This document shows positions 24,402 through 32,652 of a stretch of 35,530 bases of DNA, piece by piece. Made by a program: the position numbers and the translations under genes. Source of the stretch: JBBQHM01 sp038323965 (GTDB taxonomy: Bacteria; Verrucomicrobiota; Verrucomicrobiia; Chthoniobacterales; UBA10450); contig JBBQHM010000013.1 of assembly GCA_038323965.1 (NCBI GenBank), positions 1-35,530 on the forward strand, in the 5' to 3' direction. Under the pieces are notes generated by a model. That model made no database searches. It was not told where the DNA came from and saw only the letters and a list, made by a program, of their open reading frames with translations. How positions within the stretch are numbered: the first letter of the stretch is position 1; the number at the start of each line of letters is the position of its first letter.

Positions 24402-25715
24402 TTACATGTGCGCGATCACGTTATCGCCGAACTGCGAGCACTTGATCTCGGTCGCGCCGTCCATCAGTCGCGCGAAATCGTAGGTCACGCGTTTGCTCGC
24501 GATCGCTCCGTTCAGGCCTTTCACGATCAGATCAGCGGCTTCCGTCCAGCCCATGTAACGCAGCATCATTTCGCCCGAAAGAATGAGGCTGCCCGGGTTG
24601 ACCTTGTCCTGGTTCGCATACTTCGGCGCGGTGCCGTGCGTAGCTTCGAAGATAGCGTGGCCGGTGATGTAATTAATATTTCCGCCCGGCGCGATGCCAA
24701 TCCCGCCAACCTGCGCCGCGAGCGCATCACTCAGATAATCGCCATTCAAATTAAGCGTCGCGATGACATCGAAATCCTCCGGCCGCGTCAGCACCTGCTG
24801 GAGCGTGATATCGGCGATCGCGTCCTTGATGACAAGACCCGCCCCGGGTTTGCCCTGGGGGATCTTGCACCATGGACCGCCGTCAATTTCTTCCGCGCCA
24901 AAATAGCTTTTCGCGATCTCATAACCCCAATCCCGGAAAGCGCCTTCGGTGAACTTCATGATGTTGCCCTTGTGCACCATCGTGACCGACTTGCGATTGT
25001 TCTTTATCGCATACGAAATCGCGCTGTGGATGAGACGCACGCTGCCGGAGCGGCTAACGGGTTTTATGCCGACGCCCACCATCACGTCGTCTTTTTCAGG
25101 GGCGCCGACTGCCTTCCAGAATTCGGCCGCTTTTTCCTTGGTCCCAAAACGAATTTTGCCGAAAGCCTTGGGAAATTCTTTCTCGATAAACGACAGGATC
25201 TTTGCGGCTTCCGGCGTTCCCGCCGCGTATTCAATGCCAGCGTAAATGTCTTCTGTGTTTTCACGGAAGATGATCATGTCCACCTTCTCCGGGTGCTTTA
25301 CGGGCGAGGGGACGCCTTTGAAATATTGCACCGGGCGCAGGCAAACAAAGAGATCGAGCAGTTGACGAAGTGCGACGTTCAGTGAACTAATTCCGCCGCC
25401 GACAGGTGTGGTGAGCGGCCCTTTAATGCCGACGAGATATTCGCGAAACGCCTCGACCGTTTCGTCCGGAAGCCACTCATCGAATTTATCCTTGGCGGCT
25501 TGTCCCGCGAAGACCTCGAACCAGGCAATCTTGCGTTTGTTGTCGTAAGCCTTCTCCACCGCGGCATCCAAAACCCGCTCGCTTGCCGCCCAAATGTCGG
25601 GACCCGTCCCATCGCCGCGGATAAAGGGAACGACCGGTTGATCCGGCACGGAAAGTTTACCCTGATTGATGGAGATTTTATCGCCGGCCGGCGGTTTCAG
25701 GTACTTGGAAGGCAT
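24402..25715 (-). CDS. icd: NADP-dependent isocitrate dehydrogenase
   Basis: Oxidatively decarboxylates isocitrate to 2-oxoglutarate in the TCA cycle. The 437-aa protein is full length and matches the bacterial homodimeric type: VVPFIRGDGTGPDIW near the N-terminus, the substrate loop GGGISSLNVALRQ with the phosphorylatable Ser region, CLRPVQYF, IFRENTEDIYAGIEY, MVHKGNIMKFTEGAFRDWGYE, LNLNGDYLSDALAAQVGGIG and THGTAPKYANQDKVNPGSLILSG (cited in pieces). It is divergent from the surface-protein gene at 25858. A 175-bp gap separates it from the downstream secreted protein gene, so co-transcription is uncertain. Confidence 0.96.
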   Translation of the reverse strand: MPSKYLKPPAGDKISINQGKLSVPDQPVVPFIRGDGTGPDIWAASERVLDAAVEKAYDNKRKIAWFEVFAGQAAKDKFDEWLPDETVEAFREYLVGIKGPLTTPVGGGISSLNVALRQLLDLFVCLRPVQYFKGVPSPVKHPEKVDMIIFRENTEDIYAGIEYAAGTPEAAKILSFIEKEFPKAFGKIRFGTKEKAAEFWKAVGAPEKDDVMVGVGIKPVSRSGSVRLIHSAISYAIKNNRKSVTMVHKGNIMKFTEGAFRDWGYEIAKSYFGAEEIDGGPWCKIPQGKPGAGLVIKDAIADITLQQVLTRPEDFDVIATLNLNGDYLSDALAAQVGGIGIAPGGNINYITGHAIFEATHGTAPKYANQDKVNPGSLILSGEMMLRYMGWTEAADLIVKGLNGAIASKRVTYDFARLMDGATEIKCSQFGDNVIAHM

Positions 25716-25809
25716 AGCGCGAAAGCTAGCTGACCGTCACTCAGTCGCAAGGCCGCGGCAGCCGCCAATCTTGAGCTGAACTGACGTTTACGAACTAATA
25801 ACGAACAAA

Positions 25810-25819
25810 ATTACGTAAT
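25810..25819. promoter_or_regulatory. Palindrome ATTACGTAAT in the divergent icd/surface-protein region
   Basis: A perfect 10-bp palindrome 38 bp before the ATG of the strand-repeat surface protein and 94 bp before icd. It is preceded by AT-rich near-repeats (ACGAACTAATAACGAAC). Position and symmetry are compatible with a dimeric regulator site; no regulator can be named. Confidence 0.3.
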
Positions 25820-25857
25820 ACCCACAATAGGCACCTGGGGGGCATGGCACCGGCTAT

Positions 25858-28800
25858 ATGAGCGGCGTGATCCTGGGTGGGCTAGCTGGAACTGGCCGCG
25901 CGATCTCCGCGCGGACCATTTGGATTGCCACGGCATTTCTGCTGTGGACGGCGCTTTATGTCCAAGGGTCAACCATCACCAAAAAGAACAACGCCAATAA
26001 TCTTAATACCAGGCAGGCTTGGTTGGGCGGCAAGGCCCCCGGCGCGAGCGATATCGCGCTTTGGGACAACTATTCGCTCACTAGCAGTCTGGGCGGTAAC
26101 GTTAGCTGGCTCGGGATCCAAATTACCTCCACCACTGGGCTGACGACGATCAACGCCGGGAACACGCTCACCCTCGGTTCAGCCGGAATCGACATGAGTT
26201 CGGCCGCGTATAATTTCAACATCAATTGCGGCATCGTCTTGGGCGCCTCCCAAACGTGGTCCATCACCAGCGGCAAAACCCTGGCTTCGACTGGTGTTAT
26301 TTCAGGCACCGGCGCACTGACCAAGAGTGGCCTGGGAACTCTCACGCTGAGTGGAGTAAATACCTACACCGGCGCGACGGCTATCAATGCGGGCACGCTC
26401 AGTGTCAGTGGCGGATCTGCCCTGGGAGCAGGAAGTGCGGCGCTGATTATCAATCCGACCGGAATTTTCCAGGCGACGGGGACGTTCACTTCGTCCCGAC
26501 TAGTCACCCTCGGTGGCACGGGGGGCGGAGCGAGTGGAGGGACCTTCGACGTGACCGGATCCAATATCGAAACGCGCACCGGGGTGATAAGCGGGTCGGG
26601 AAGCCTGACCAAAACGGGGACCGGAACGCTTTCACTGGCTGGGGCAAACACCTTTACAGGCGATCTCTACATCAACGGAGGGACTGTCATCGCGAATAGC
26701 ACCCAGGCACTCGGACCGCAGCCGACCGCGGGTAGCTCGCTCTACGCCACCCACATGGCAAATGGTACTACGCTACAAACAACGCTCATTTCGCCCGGCG
26801 GATGGCGTCAGCTCGAATTTGTCAGCGGCACTGCAACTCTTGACGTGGTCCCGGCCGCAACCCAGCAGCGAAATGGACTGGTCTACGGCAACGGTGGCTT
26901 CAGCAAGACCGGAGCGGGCACACTTATTCTCACCGGCGCCAATACCTACGCGGGCGGCACCACGGTCAATGGCGGGATCCTTGAAATAAACAATACGACT
27001 GGCAGCGCGACCGGCACTGGTGCAGTCGCGGTTAACAGCGGAGGAACGCTCAGTGGGTTGCCGCTAGCAACTGGATTCGCCAACGCCGGTTCCATCTCCG
27101 GAATTGTGTCGATTAACAGTGGCGGAACACTCACCGCTTCCAGTAGCAGCAGCTTCACCTTCGGCGGACTAAATTTAAATTCGTTGAGCGTTTCTAACTT
27201 CCAGATCGGCGCGCCCACCGCGAATGGAGTGATCAACGTCACGGGCACCAATGCCTTTTCCATTAATGGGTCTTCCACAATCAACATCATGAACGCAGGA
27301 GGACTCGCCGCCGGTATTTATCACCTTTTTGATTACACCGGGACCGCTTTCGCCAATATTAATAATCTCTCATTAGGTAGTACTCCGGGAGGTGGATTCA
27401 CCTATTCGCTCTCCAATAACCAGACTAACTCCTCGATCGACCTCCTGGTTTCAATTTCTAACCAGCAATGGGCCAACGATGCCAGTGGCAATTGGAGCGC
27501 TGCGGGTAACTGGACCAGCGGCACGGTTCCGAACGGCGTGGGTGCGCAGGGAAACTTTTTCAACGTCATCAACCAGGCCCGGACAGTCACGGTGGACGGC
27601 GCCTTTACCGCCGGGTCCCTGACTTTTAACAGCGCCTACACCTACACGCTCGCATCCGATGGCGTGGCTGGGCACGGAATCAATTTGAGCAACAGCGGCA
27701 CCGCTAACATTAGCGTTATTGCAGGCGGGCATTTAATTTCCGCGCCACTTTCTCTCACGGATAACCTTTTAGTTAGTGCTTTCGCGGGGACCAGTCTCAC
27801 GATTTCCGGCGCAATCAGCGAAAATGTTGCCGGCCGGACCGTGACCAGTAATAGCGCCGGGACAGTGACGCTGGGGGGCAGCAGCGCAAACACCTACACT
27901 GGATTGACTCTCGTTTCTGCGGGGACGCTGAACCTGGATAAAACTCCGGGGGTTAACGCGATCGGCGCCGGCGGGCTCGACATCGATTTCGGCGGAGCCG
28001 TCACTCTCCTTGGCTCTAATCAAATCGCCGACAGCGCTACTGTCATCAACAACGGCACCTTCACCATCGGGACGCGCTCGGAAACGGTTGCCGCGCTTAA
28101 TGGTGTCGGGAATGTGATTACCGGGACTGGCGGCATTTTGACGATCGGATCGTCTAGCAATCTGAATTCCCAATTTGACGGAGTGATTAGTGGGGCGGGA
28201 ACGATCACCAAAGCGGGAACAGGAACGTTTGCTCTGAGCGGAGCCAATACCTTCGGCGGGGCTGGGCAGACGGTTTCGGTCAACGGCGGAATTCTGCAGT
28301 ACTATTCCGACAGTAATCTCGGTGATTCAGCCAACTCGGTCACGCTGAACGGTGGGACGCTGGAAACAATGTCGAGCATTACCAGCGCGCGCGCCATAAA
28401 TCTATCGGGCAATGGCACGATCAATACCGGCAACAACGTCGACCTTTTCAGCGGTGTCGTCAGCGGAGCAGGGGGACTAACGAAAGCTGGATCGGGGACT
28501 TTGAACCTCAGCGGCACCAATACCTTCAGCGGCGGCACGACGATCAATGCGGGCACGGTTGTTATCAATGATGCGACCAGTCTCGGATCGAGTAGCGGGG
28601 GGCTTTCCTTGAACGCTGGCACGCTCGCGGTCGCGGGTACGTTTAGCACCGTACGCAATATAACGCTGGGCTCGGCAACCAGCAGCATCCAGGTCGACCC
28701 ATCCCAGTCCTATACGGTTAATGGAGTTGTGAGTGGATCGGGTAGCCTGAATAAAAACGGAACAGGCGGTCTGACCCTGACTGGCGCGAACACATTTACC

Positions 28801-29379
28801 GGAAGCACGGTCGTGAATGAAGGTACACTGACTTTGGCGGGTGCTGGGAGTAACATCAGCCTCGGCTCTACCAGCTCCGTTACGGTAAGCACCGGCGCGA
28901 CGCTGGCGCTCGGAGCCAGCAATCAGATTAACAATGTCGCGGATCTCGTGCTGGATGGAGGCACCTTCTTCAAGGGTAATTTCAGCGAAGGGACCGCAAG
29001 CAGCGTTGGCCTCGGCAACCTGAGCCTGACCGTAGACTCCCATGTGGATTTCGGGATCGGAACGACCGGCACACTAACCTTTTCAAATTTTATCCCGAAC
29101 ACCAATATGCTGGTGATCGATAACTGGACGGGAACCGCGAACACCGTCGGATCAAGTAGCACCGACAGGCTTATCTTTTTCTCCGATCAATCGCTAAATC
29201 TCAGCTTCTTCAGTTTCACCGGATACACTGGTGCTACGGAATTTAATCTGGGCGGTGGCTATTTTGAGATCGCTCCGTTGGCGCCTGTTCCAGAGATGAA
29301 TCCGGCGATGGTTGCGTCTCTTATGACCGCGGTAGCCGCCATCGTTGCGATGTTGCGAAAACGATCCCGCCGGGCTTAG
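25858..29379 (+). CDS. Giant surface protein with autotransporter-associated beta-strand repeats and PEP-CTERM-like tail
   Basis: A 1173-aa exported protein. A hydrophobic signal segment (TIWIATAFLLWTALYVQG, about residues 20-38) is followed by repeated units of the PATR type. At least six or seven copies match G-x-L-T-K-x-G-x-G-T-L-x-L-S-G-x-N-T-(Y/F)-x-G-x-T-x-(I/V)-N-x-G-T-L, which predicts a long right-handed beta-helix. The C-terminus has VPE at about 1143, a hydrophobic stretch (MVASLMTAVAAIVAML) and a basic end (RKRSRRA), a variant of the PEP-CTERM sorting signal recognised by exosortase. No autotransporter barrel follows, so it is probably exosortase-sorted. The function is likely adhesive or structural at the cell surface. 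Confidence 0.87.
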   Translation: MSGVILGGLAGTGRAISARTIWIATAFLLWTALYVQGSTITKKNNANNLNTRQAWLGGKAPGASDIALWDNYSLTSSLGGNVSWLGIQITSTTGLTTINAGNTLTLGSAGIDMSSAAYNFNINCGIVLGASQTWSITSGKTLASTGVISGTGALTKSGLGTLTLSGVNTYTGATAINAGTLSVSGGSALGAGSAALIINPTGIFQATGTFTSSRLVTLGGTGGGASGGTFDVTGSNIETRTGVISGSGSLTKTGTGTLSLAGANTFTGDLYINGGTVIANSTQALGPQPTAGSSLYATHMANGTTLQTTLISPGGWRQLEFVSGTATLDVVPAATQQRNGLVYGNGGFSKTGAGTLILTGANTYAGGTTVNGGILEINNTTGSATGTGAVAVNSGGTLSGLPLATGFANAGSISGIVSINSGGTLTASSSSSFTFGGLNLNSLSVSNFQIGAPTANGVINVTGTNAFSINGSSTINIMNAGGLAAGIYHLFDYTGTAFANINNLSLGSTPGGGFTYSLSNNQTNSSIDLLVSISNQQWANDASGNWSAAGNWTSGTVPNGVGAQGNFFNVINQARTVTVDGAFTAGSLTFNSAYTYTLASDGVAGHGINLSNSGTANISVIAGGHLISAPLSLTDNLLVSAFAGTSLTISGAISENVAGRTVTSNSAGTVTLGGSSANTYTGLTLVSAGTLNLDKTPGVNAIGAGGLDIDFGGAVTLLGSNQIADSATVINNGTFTIGTRSETVAALNGVGNVITGTGGILTIGSSSNLNSQFDGVISGAGTITKAGTGTFALSGANTFGGAGQTVSVNGGILQYYSDSNLGDSANSVTLNGGTLETMSSITSARAINLSGNGTINTGNNVDLFSGVVSGAGGLTKAGSGTLNLSGTNTFSGGTTINAGTVVINDATSLGSSSGGLSLNAGTLAVAGTFSTVRNITLGSATSSIQVDPSQSYTVNGVVSGSGSLNKNGTGGLTLTGANTFTGSTVVNEGTLTLAGAGSNISLGSTSSVTVSTGATLALGASNQINNVADLVLDGGTFFKGNFSEGTASSVGLGNLSLTVDSHVDFGIGTTGTLTFSNFIPNTNMLVIDNWTGTANTVGSSSTDRLIFFSDQSLNLSFFSFTGYTGATEFNLGGGYFEIAPLAPVPEMNPAMVASLMTAVAAIVAMLRKRSRRA

Positions 29380-29446
29380 AACCGGATCTGCCTAAAAGCA
29401 CTCCGTCCCCGGATTGACCGCCGTGGCAGCGAGCGGAAAGTCGACC

Positions 29447-30424
29447 ATGCAATACGTCCGGCTAGGATCCACGGGGTTGAAGGTTTCGCGCGTCTGCCTG
29501 GGGACGATGACCTATGGCACGAGCAAGTGGCGCGACTGGGTGCTCGATGAAGAACCAAGCCGACTGCTGTTACAGCAAGCGGTGGAGGCCGGGATCAACT
29601 TCTTCGACACCGCAGACATGTATTCGAACGGGGCGAGCGAGGAAGTGCTCGGCCGCGCCTTGCGCGATTTCGGCCCGGACCGCGAGCAAGTAGTGATCGC
29701 GACAAAAGTGTTTTATCCGCTGGGCGAAGATCCGAACCAGCGCGGCCTTTCGCGGAAACACATCATGCACGCGATCGATAACAGCCTGCGCCGGCTCGGG
29801 ACGGATTACGTGGATCTGTATCAGATCCATCGCTTCGACGCCGAGACGCCGATCGAGGAAACGCTCGAAGCGTTACATGATGTCGTGAAGGCAGGGAAAG
29901 CGCGCTACCTCGGCGCGTCGTCCATGTTCTCGTGGCAATTCCTCAAGATGCTCCTCGTCGCAGAAGCGAACGGCTGGACGCGTTTTGTCAGCATGCAGAA
30001 TCACTACAACCTCATCTATCGCGAGGAAGAGCGGGAGATGATGCCGCTCTGCGCGGAGGAGGGGATCGGCGTTATTCCCTGGAGTCCGCTTGGTCGCGGA
30101 TTACTCGCGGGTAAAGCGCGCGGAGCGACGCTGCGCGCCAAAACGGACACCTACGGCAAGACGCTCTACGGCGAGGAGATTAATGCGGCGGACGGGCGGG
30201 TGATCGAAAATCTTGAGGCGCTCGCCCAGGAGCGCGGCGTTCCGCCGGCGCAGTTAGCGCTCGCCTGGCTGATGGCGAAGCCCGGCGTCACGGCGCCAAT
30301 CATCGGCGCCTCGAAACCGCGACACCTCGAGGATGCCATCGCCGCAACAGAACTTAGCTTATCGGCGGGGGAAATGGAACGGTTGGAGTCGCCCTACATT
30401 CCCCACGCCGTGGCTGGAATTTAG
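29447..30424 (+). CDS. Aldo/keto reductase
   Basis: A 325-aa NADPH-dependent oxidoreductase. The catalytic tetrad is visible from the ATG at 29447: Asp54 (FFDTAD), Tyr59 (MYSNG), Lys87 (VVIATK) and His128 (DLYQIHRFD). NADP-binding elements near the C-terminus include IIGASKPRHLEDAI. The closest resemblance is to the YajO/Tas-like or AKR11-14-type group (MQYVRLGSTGLKVSRVCLGT, WSPLGRGLLAGK). The frame extends to a TTG at 29414, but the ATG at 29447 matches the family N-terminus and follows a purine-rich GCGGAAAG. The substrate is not predictable. It lies 67 bp downstream of the surface protein gene; functional linkage is doubtful. Confidence 0.92.
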   Translation: MQYVRLGSTGLKVSRVCLGTMTYGTSKWRDWVLDEEPSRLLLQQAVEAGINFFDTADMYSNGASEEVLGRALRDFGPDREQVVIATKVFYPLGEDPNQRGLSRKHIMHAIDNSLRRLGTDYVDLYQIHRFDAETPIEETLEALHDVVKAGKARYLGASSMFSWQFLKMLLVAEANGWTRFVSMQNHYNLIYREEEREMMPLCAEEGIGVIPWSPLGRGLLAGKARGATLRAKTDTYGKTLYGEEINAADGRVIENLEALAQERGVPPAQLALAWLMAKPGVTAPIIGASKPRHLEDAIAATELSLSAGEMERLESPYIPHAVAGI

Positions 30425-30494
30425 GCTCATTCGCCGGTAGCTGCAGCCCCAAGTTCCGGGGAGCGCACGCGCCCTCGCCGCAACGGACTTGGAA

Positions 30495-30550
30495 GTTTTA
30501 TTCATCCACAGATTTCGCAGATTCTCGCAGATTTTTTCGGGGAGTACATG
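30495..30550 (+). repeat. Dispersed repeat copy 1 (CCACAGATTTCGCAGATT family)
   Basis: Reads GTTTTATTCATCCACAG, then GATTTCGCAGATTCTCGCAG and a T-tract with CGGGGAG. The core is made of roughly 10-bp-phased AGATTTCGC units. It shares this core with copies at 31391, 32471 and 33273. Confidence 0.8.
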
Positions 30551-30660
30551 TGCCGTCGCTTCGGCGTTTCAGCATGTCCCGCAAGCCCTCGCCTGAACGA
30601 GCTTTTGCGATCAGCCCATCCCCAATCTGCGAAATTTACGGACAAAACTATCTGATTACA

Positions 30661-30695
30661 CAAAAAAGCCGGCGTCCCGTTTCCAGAACGCCGGC
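30661..30695 (-). terminator. Rho-independent terminator of the RRM gene
   Basis: On the minus strand, GCCGGCGT (30695-30688) pairs perfectly with ACGCCGGC (30675-30668) over a 12-nt loop and is followed by six U residues (30667-30662). It lies about 40 bp after the RRM stop. This is the clearest intrinsic terminator in the window. Confidence 0.9.
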
Positions 30696-30735
30696 CGCAA
30701 ATGCTTACTTCGCGTTAGTTACGCGAGCCGTTGCA

Positions 30736-30993
30736 CTAACGCGGACGCTCTTCGCGCGCGCGCGCTTCGTTCACCGTCAAGGCGCGACCGTTATGGTCCT
30801 TGTTGTTAAGCGCGTTAATGGCGGCGGTACCAGCGGCGGCATCCGCCATGGTGACAAACCCGAAGCCGCGCGATTGACCGCTCATGCGGTCGGTGATGAG
30901 AGCGACTTCGTTGACTTTGCCGTGCTGTGCGAAAAGATCCTGCAGATCGTTTTCAGTGGTCTCGAAGGTGAGATTTCCTACGTATAATTTCAT
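30736..30993 (-). CDS. Single-RRM RNA-binding protein
   Basis: An 85-aa protein that is almost entirely one RNA recognition motif. RNP2 is LYVGNL (residues 3-8) and RNP1 is RGFGFVTM (42-49), with aromatic residues in place for RNA stacking. It ends in a short charged tail (AREERPR), not the glycine-rich tail seen in many cyanobacterial Rbp proteins. Such proteins bind single-stranded RNA and are often linked to stress or cold response in bacteria, but no targets can be inferred. Monocistronic, with its own terminator. Confidence 0.93.
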   Translation of the reverse strand: MKLYVGNLTFETTENDLQDLFAQHGKVNEVALITDRMSGQSRGFGFVTMADAAAGTAAINALNNKDHNGRALTVNEARAREERPR

Positions 30994-31160
30994 TGATGTT
31001 TTGTTTTTGGAGCAAACTGAGAGCTACAGAGCCGTTCCCGAGAACCGGGTTTCAGAATCACCAATGAGGAACCTCAACTGACGACCTACCATGCACCGAA
31101 CCGAACGAGACTTAATCCAATAGGCAGTTATATCGGTCACAAACGCGATAACGCAACTCG

Positions 31161-31205
31161 CCTGTAGCCGCGGCCTGCGCGCCGTAGCCGCGCGGAGGAT
31201 GTGTC
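31161..31205. repeat. GC-rich GTAGCCGCG element, copy 1
   Basis: CTGTAGCCGCGGCCTGCG then CCGTAGCCGCGCGGAGGATG forms overlapping direct and inverted repeats. A related stretch (CTGTAGCTGCGGTCGCTGG) occurs at 32378. Probably a small dispersed palindromic element. Confidence 0.5.
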
Positions 31206-31390
31206 GCCGGCCGCGGTTCTTCGCTAAGGAAAGCAGGAATGCAGGAAAGGATGCTCGGAGGTTTGAATTTAAAAACCAGAAATCCAGAAGGGAATAACAC
31301 TTGGGGTGCTTTGGCTCTTTCATCCGCATTCCAAATCTGCGTGAATCTGCGGACCTGACCGGTTTGAAATCTGGAGACCAAGGAGTCGGA

Positions 31391-31466
31391 GTTTCATCCA
31401 CAGATTTCGCAGATTTCCGCAGATTTTTTTTGGGAGCGAGTGATCGAAAACGAAAGCAGGAAAAAC
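31391..31466 (+). repeat. Dispersed repeat copy 2 (CCACAGATTTCGCAGATT family, long form)
   Basis: GTTTCATCCACAGATTTCGC, AGATTTCCGC, a T-tract, then GGGAGCGAGTGATCGAAAAC and GAAAGCAGGAAAAA. The tail after the T-tract is nearly identical to copy 4 at 33273, so the repeated unit is about 75 bp, longer than the AGATTTCGC core. Confidence 0.85.
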
Positions 31467-31551
31467 TTTCTCCGTTTAAACATCAGCGCCATCCGCGAAA
31501 TCCGCGGTACGGACTTTTTCAGCTTACGGCAAATACGAGCAGCCACGAGAT

Positions 31552-31588
31552 TCCAACCGCAGATTTCGCGGATTCACACATTGTTCTG
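31552..31588 (+). repeat. Secondary repeat AACCGCAGATTTCGCGGATT, copy A
   Basis: TCCAACCGCAGATTTCGCGG followed by ATTCACACATTGTTC. It matches 33380-33416 (AACCGCAGATTTCGCGGATT then GCACAGATTGTTC). Both lie downstream of a long-form main repeat, so the pair forms a composite. Confidence 0.75.
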
Positions 31589-31627
31589 AGACCGCGCGCC
31601 GCGCCCGGAATCGCCTAAGATACCCCG

Positions 31628-32143
31628 ATGCAACAGCTATTCGATCTGCTTGCGACGGCCGGGAGCCCGCTTCTGTTAATCGGCGGCCACGCGCTCGCAG
31701 CCTATGGCCTGTTTCGACAGACCGTCGATGTAGACTGCCTGGTTGCGGTTGACGATGTCACCGCGGTCTTGGACACACTCGAGAAGAGCGGATATCGCGA
31801 GAGCGCCCGGACCGATACCGCGATCCGCTGCGCGGCTCCGCAGGCCAGTTTACCCGACGTCGACCTGCTGCTGGTCGACCGTCCCACGTTCGACAAACTC
31901 ATGGCCACCAGTCAGCCGATGCGTCGCGGGCGCCATGAATTCAACGTGCCCGCCCTGCCGCATCTCATCGCGCTGAAACTGCACGCGATTCGGAACCAAC
32001 CGCAGCGTGAAGCGCGCGACTTTGGCGATATTGCCGAGCTCCTTCGCCTGAACCCCGGTATCGTCACGCGCGACGAACTGCTGGCGCTGGCCCGACAGTT
32101 TGCGCCTCCTGACTACGAAAGTAAGCTGATCGCGCTTTTATGA
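31628..32143 (+). CDS. Nucleotidyltransferase, AbiEii/MNT-like (putative toxin)
   Basis: A 171-aa protein of the DNA polymerase-beta nucleotidyltransferase superfamily. It has GGHALAAYG (19-27) followed by RQTVDVDCLV, carrying the catalytic DVD pair (34/36), and a third acidic position in PDVDLLLVD. The later ALKLHAIRNQPQREARDFGDI fits AbiEii-like and related proteins. Such enzymes serve as toxins or defence factors by modifying tRNA or GTP, or as orphan nucleotidyltransferases. Its stop overlaps a 63-aa gene (ATGA), giving a two-gene unit. Toxicity is inferred from family and context only. Confidence 0.8.
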   Translation: MQQLFDLLATAGSPLLLIGGHALAAYGLFRQTVDVDCLVAVDDVTAVLDTLEKSGYRESARTDTAIRCAAPQASLPDVDLLLVDRPTFDKLMATSQPMRRGRHEFNVPALPHLIALKLHAIRNQPQREARDFGDIAELLRLNPGIVTRDELLALARQFAPPDYESKLIALL

Positions 32144-32331
32144 CCCCGCCGGATCTCAACCTTATTTTTCCACCATGGAAACTTCCGCCGGCGCATCCAT
32201 CGCCCATTTCCGACGAAGCCTACCTTGCCTGGCTCAGCGAATACCGCGTCGACCTGATCCGCGATGGATCGCTTGAAAAGCTGCGGCTAGACCCCGCACG
32301 AGCGCCCGTGGGCGCGCGATTTAAACTTTAG
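32140..32331 (+). CDS. Small partner protein of the nucleotidyltransferase
   Basis: A 63-aa frame whose ATG overlaps the nucleotidyltransferase stop. No domain is recognised with certainty. It is rich in proline at the N-terminus (PPDLNLIFPPWKLPPAHPSP) and then has one helix-like segment (SDEAYLAWLSEYRVDLIRDG), ending in RAPVGARFKL. The translational coupling suggests an accessory or antitoxin-like partner. It could also be a non-functional tail frame; composition and overlap favour a gene. Confidence 0.6.
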   Translation: MTPPDLNLIFPPWKLPPAHPSPISDEAYLAWLSEYRVDLIRDGSLEKLRLDPARAPVGARFKL

Positions 32332-32377
32332 CGGGCAGGCTGCAGATCTTCGTTGAGCGCACGCGTTTCGCGTGCCG

Positions 32378-32460
32378 CTGTAGCTGCGGTCGCTGGCCGC
32401 GGATGGGTTGATTGTAGGGCGGGCATTCCTGCCTGCCAACCCGGCGAAGCGTGTGTCGCG
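32378..32460. repeat. GC-rich GTAGCTGCGG/GGGCGGGCATTCCTGCC element, copy 2
   Basis: CTGTAGCTGCGGTCGCTGGC is followed by TAGGGCGGGCATTCCTGCCT, itself partly palindromic (GGCGGGCATTCCTGCC). It is related in its first part to 31161-31205, and both are followed by a GTGTCGC string. Confidence 0.45.
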
Positions 32461-32470
32461 CCCCGCCGCC

Positions 32471-32546
32471 GGAGTTTTATCCACAGATTTCGCGGATTTG
32501 CGCAGATTCTACTGGGAGACCAATGATTGACAACTAAAGCAGGGGA
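32471..32546 (+). repeat. Dispersed repeat copy 3 (diverged)
   Basis: GGAGTTTTATCCACAGATTT, CGCGGATTTGCGCAGATTCT, then GGGAGACCAATGATTGACAA and AAAGCAGGGG. It is alignable along the whole 75 bp with copies 2 and 4, but more diverged in the tail. Confidence 0.75.
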
Positions 32547-32652
32547 GACATCAGCCCTCAGCTTTCAGGATGTCAGGTTTGTCTCAATTGCCTGGTCTCT
32601 TCCCTCAGGTGCGATTTATTGCGTCTTCGGGCGCTTCATATTAAACTTTGAG

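Larger units (their letters stand above)
30425..30735. other. Intergenic region with dispersed repeat and terminator
   Basis: About 310 bp between the reductase gene and the convergent RRM gene. It holds one copy of the CACAGATTTCGCAGATT repeat (30495-30550), a partial reversed copy near 30625 (AATCTGCGAAATTTACGG) and the strong RRM terminator at 30661-30695. A CCCCAAGTTCCGGGG element near 30451 could be a weak hairpin after the reductase gene. No gene seen. Confidence 0.6.
30994..31627. other. Gene-free 634-bp region rich in dispersed repeats
   Basis: Lies between the RRM gene and the nucleotidyltransferase toxin gene. It contains the RRM upstream region, a GC-rich GTAGCCGCG element (31161-31205), a reversed AATCTGCG fragment near 31337-31356, the main repeat copy 2 (31391-31466), ATCCGCGAAATCCGCGG near 31491, and a secondary AACCGCAGATTTCGCGGATT copy (31552-31588). 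Open frames here are built from repeat sequence and show no protein-like composition. No gene called. Confidence 0.65.
32332..32652. other. Intergenic region with GC-rich element and repeat copy 3
   Basis: About 320 bp without a supported gene. It holds the GC-rich element (32378-32460), the dispersed repeat copy 3 (32471-32546) and the upstream region of the RelB-like antitoxin. The open frame beginning at 32527 starts inside the repeat and is only real from 32653. Confidence 0.6.

Noticed and set aside
23961..25385. Long plus-strand open frame (474 codons)
   Set aside because: It is antisense to icd and the start of the large secreted protein gene, both of which have strong family motifs. 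High GC antisense frames of this length are common here, and the translation has no recognisable domain.
25840..25870. Possible sigma-54 promoter (TGGCACC) before the surface-protein gene
   Set aside because: The TGGCAC half is present, but no TTGC-like -12 element lies at the required spacing, and the site is too close to the ATG.
28477..29043. Minus-strand open frame within the surface-protein gene
   Set aside because: Antisense to the strand-repeat protein; the long open frames arise from its biased Gly/Ser/Thr codons.
31024..31401. Minus-strand 125-codon frame in the repeat-rich gap
   Set aside because: It spans dispersed repeats and the RRM upstream region and has no protein-like signature or start context.
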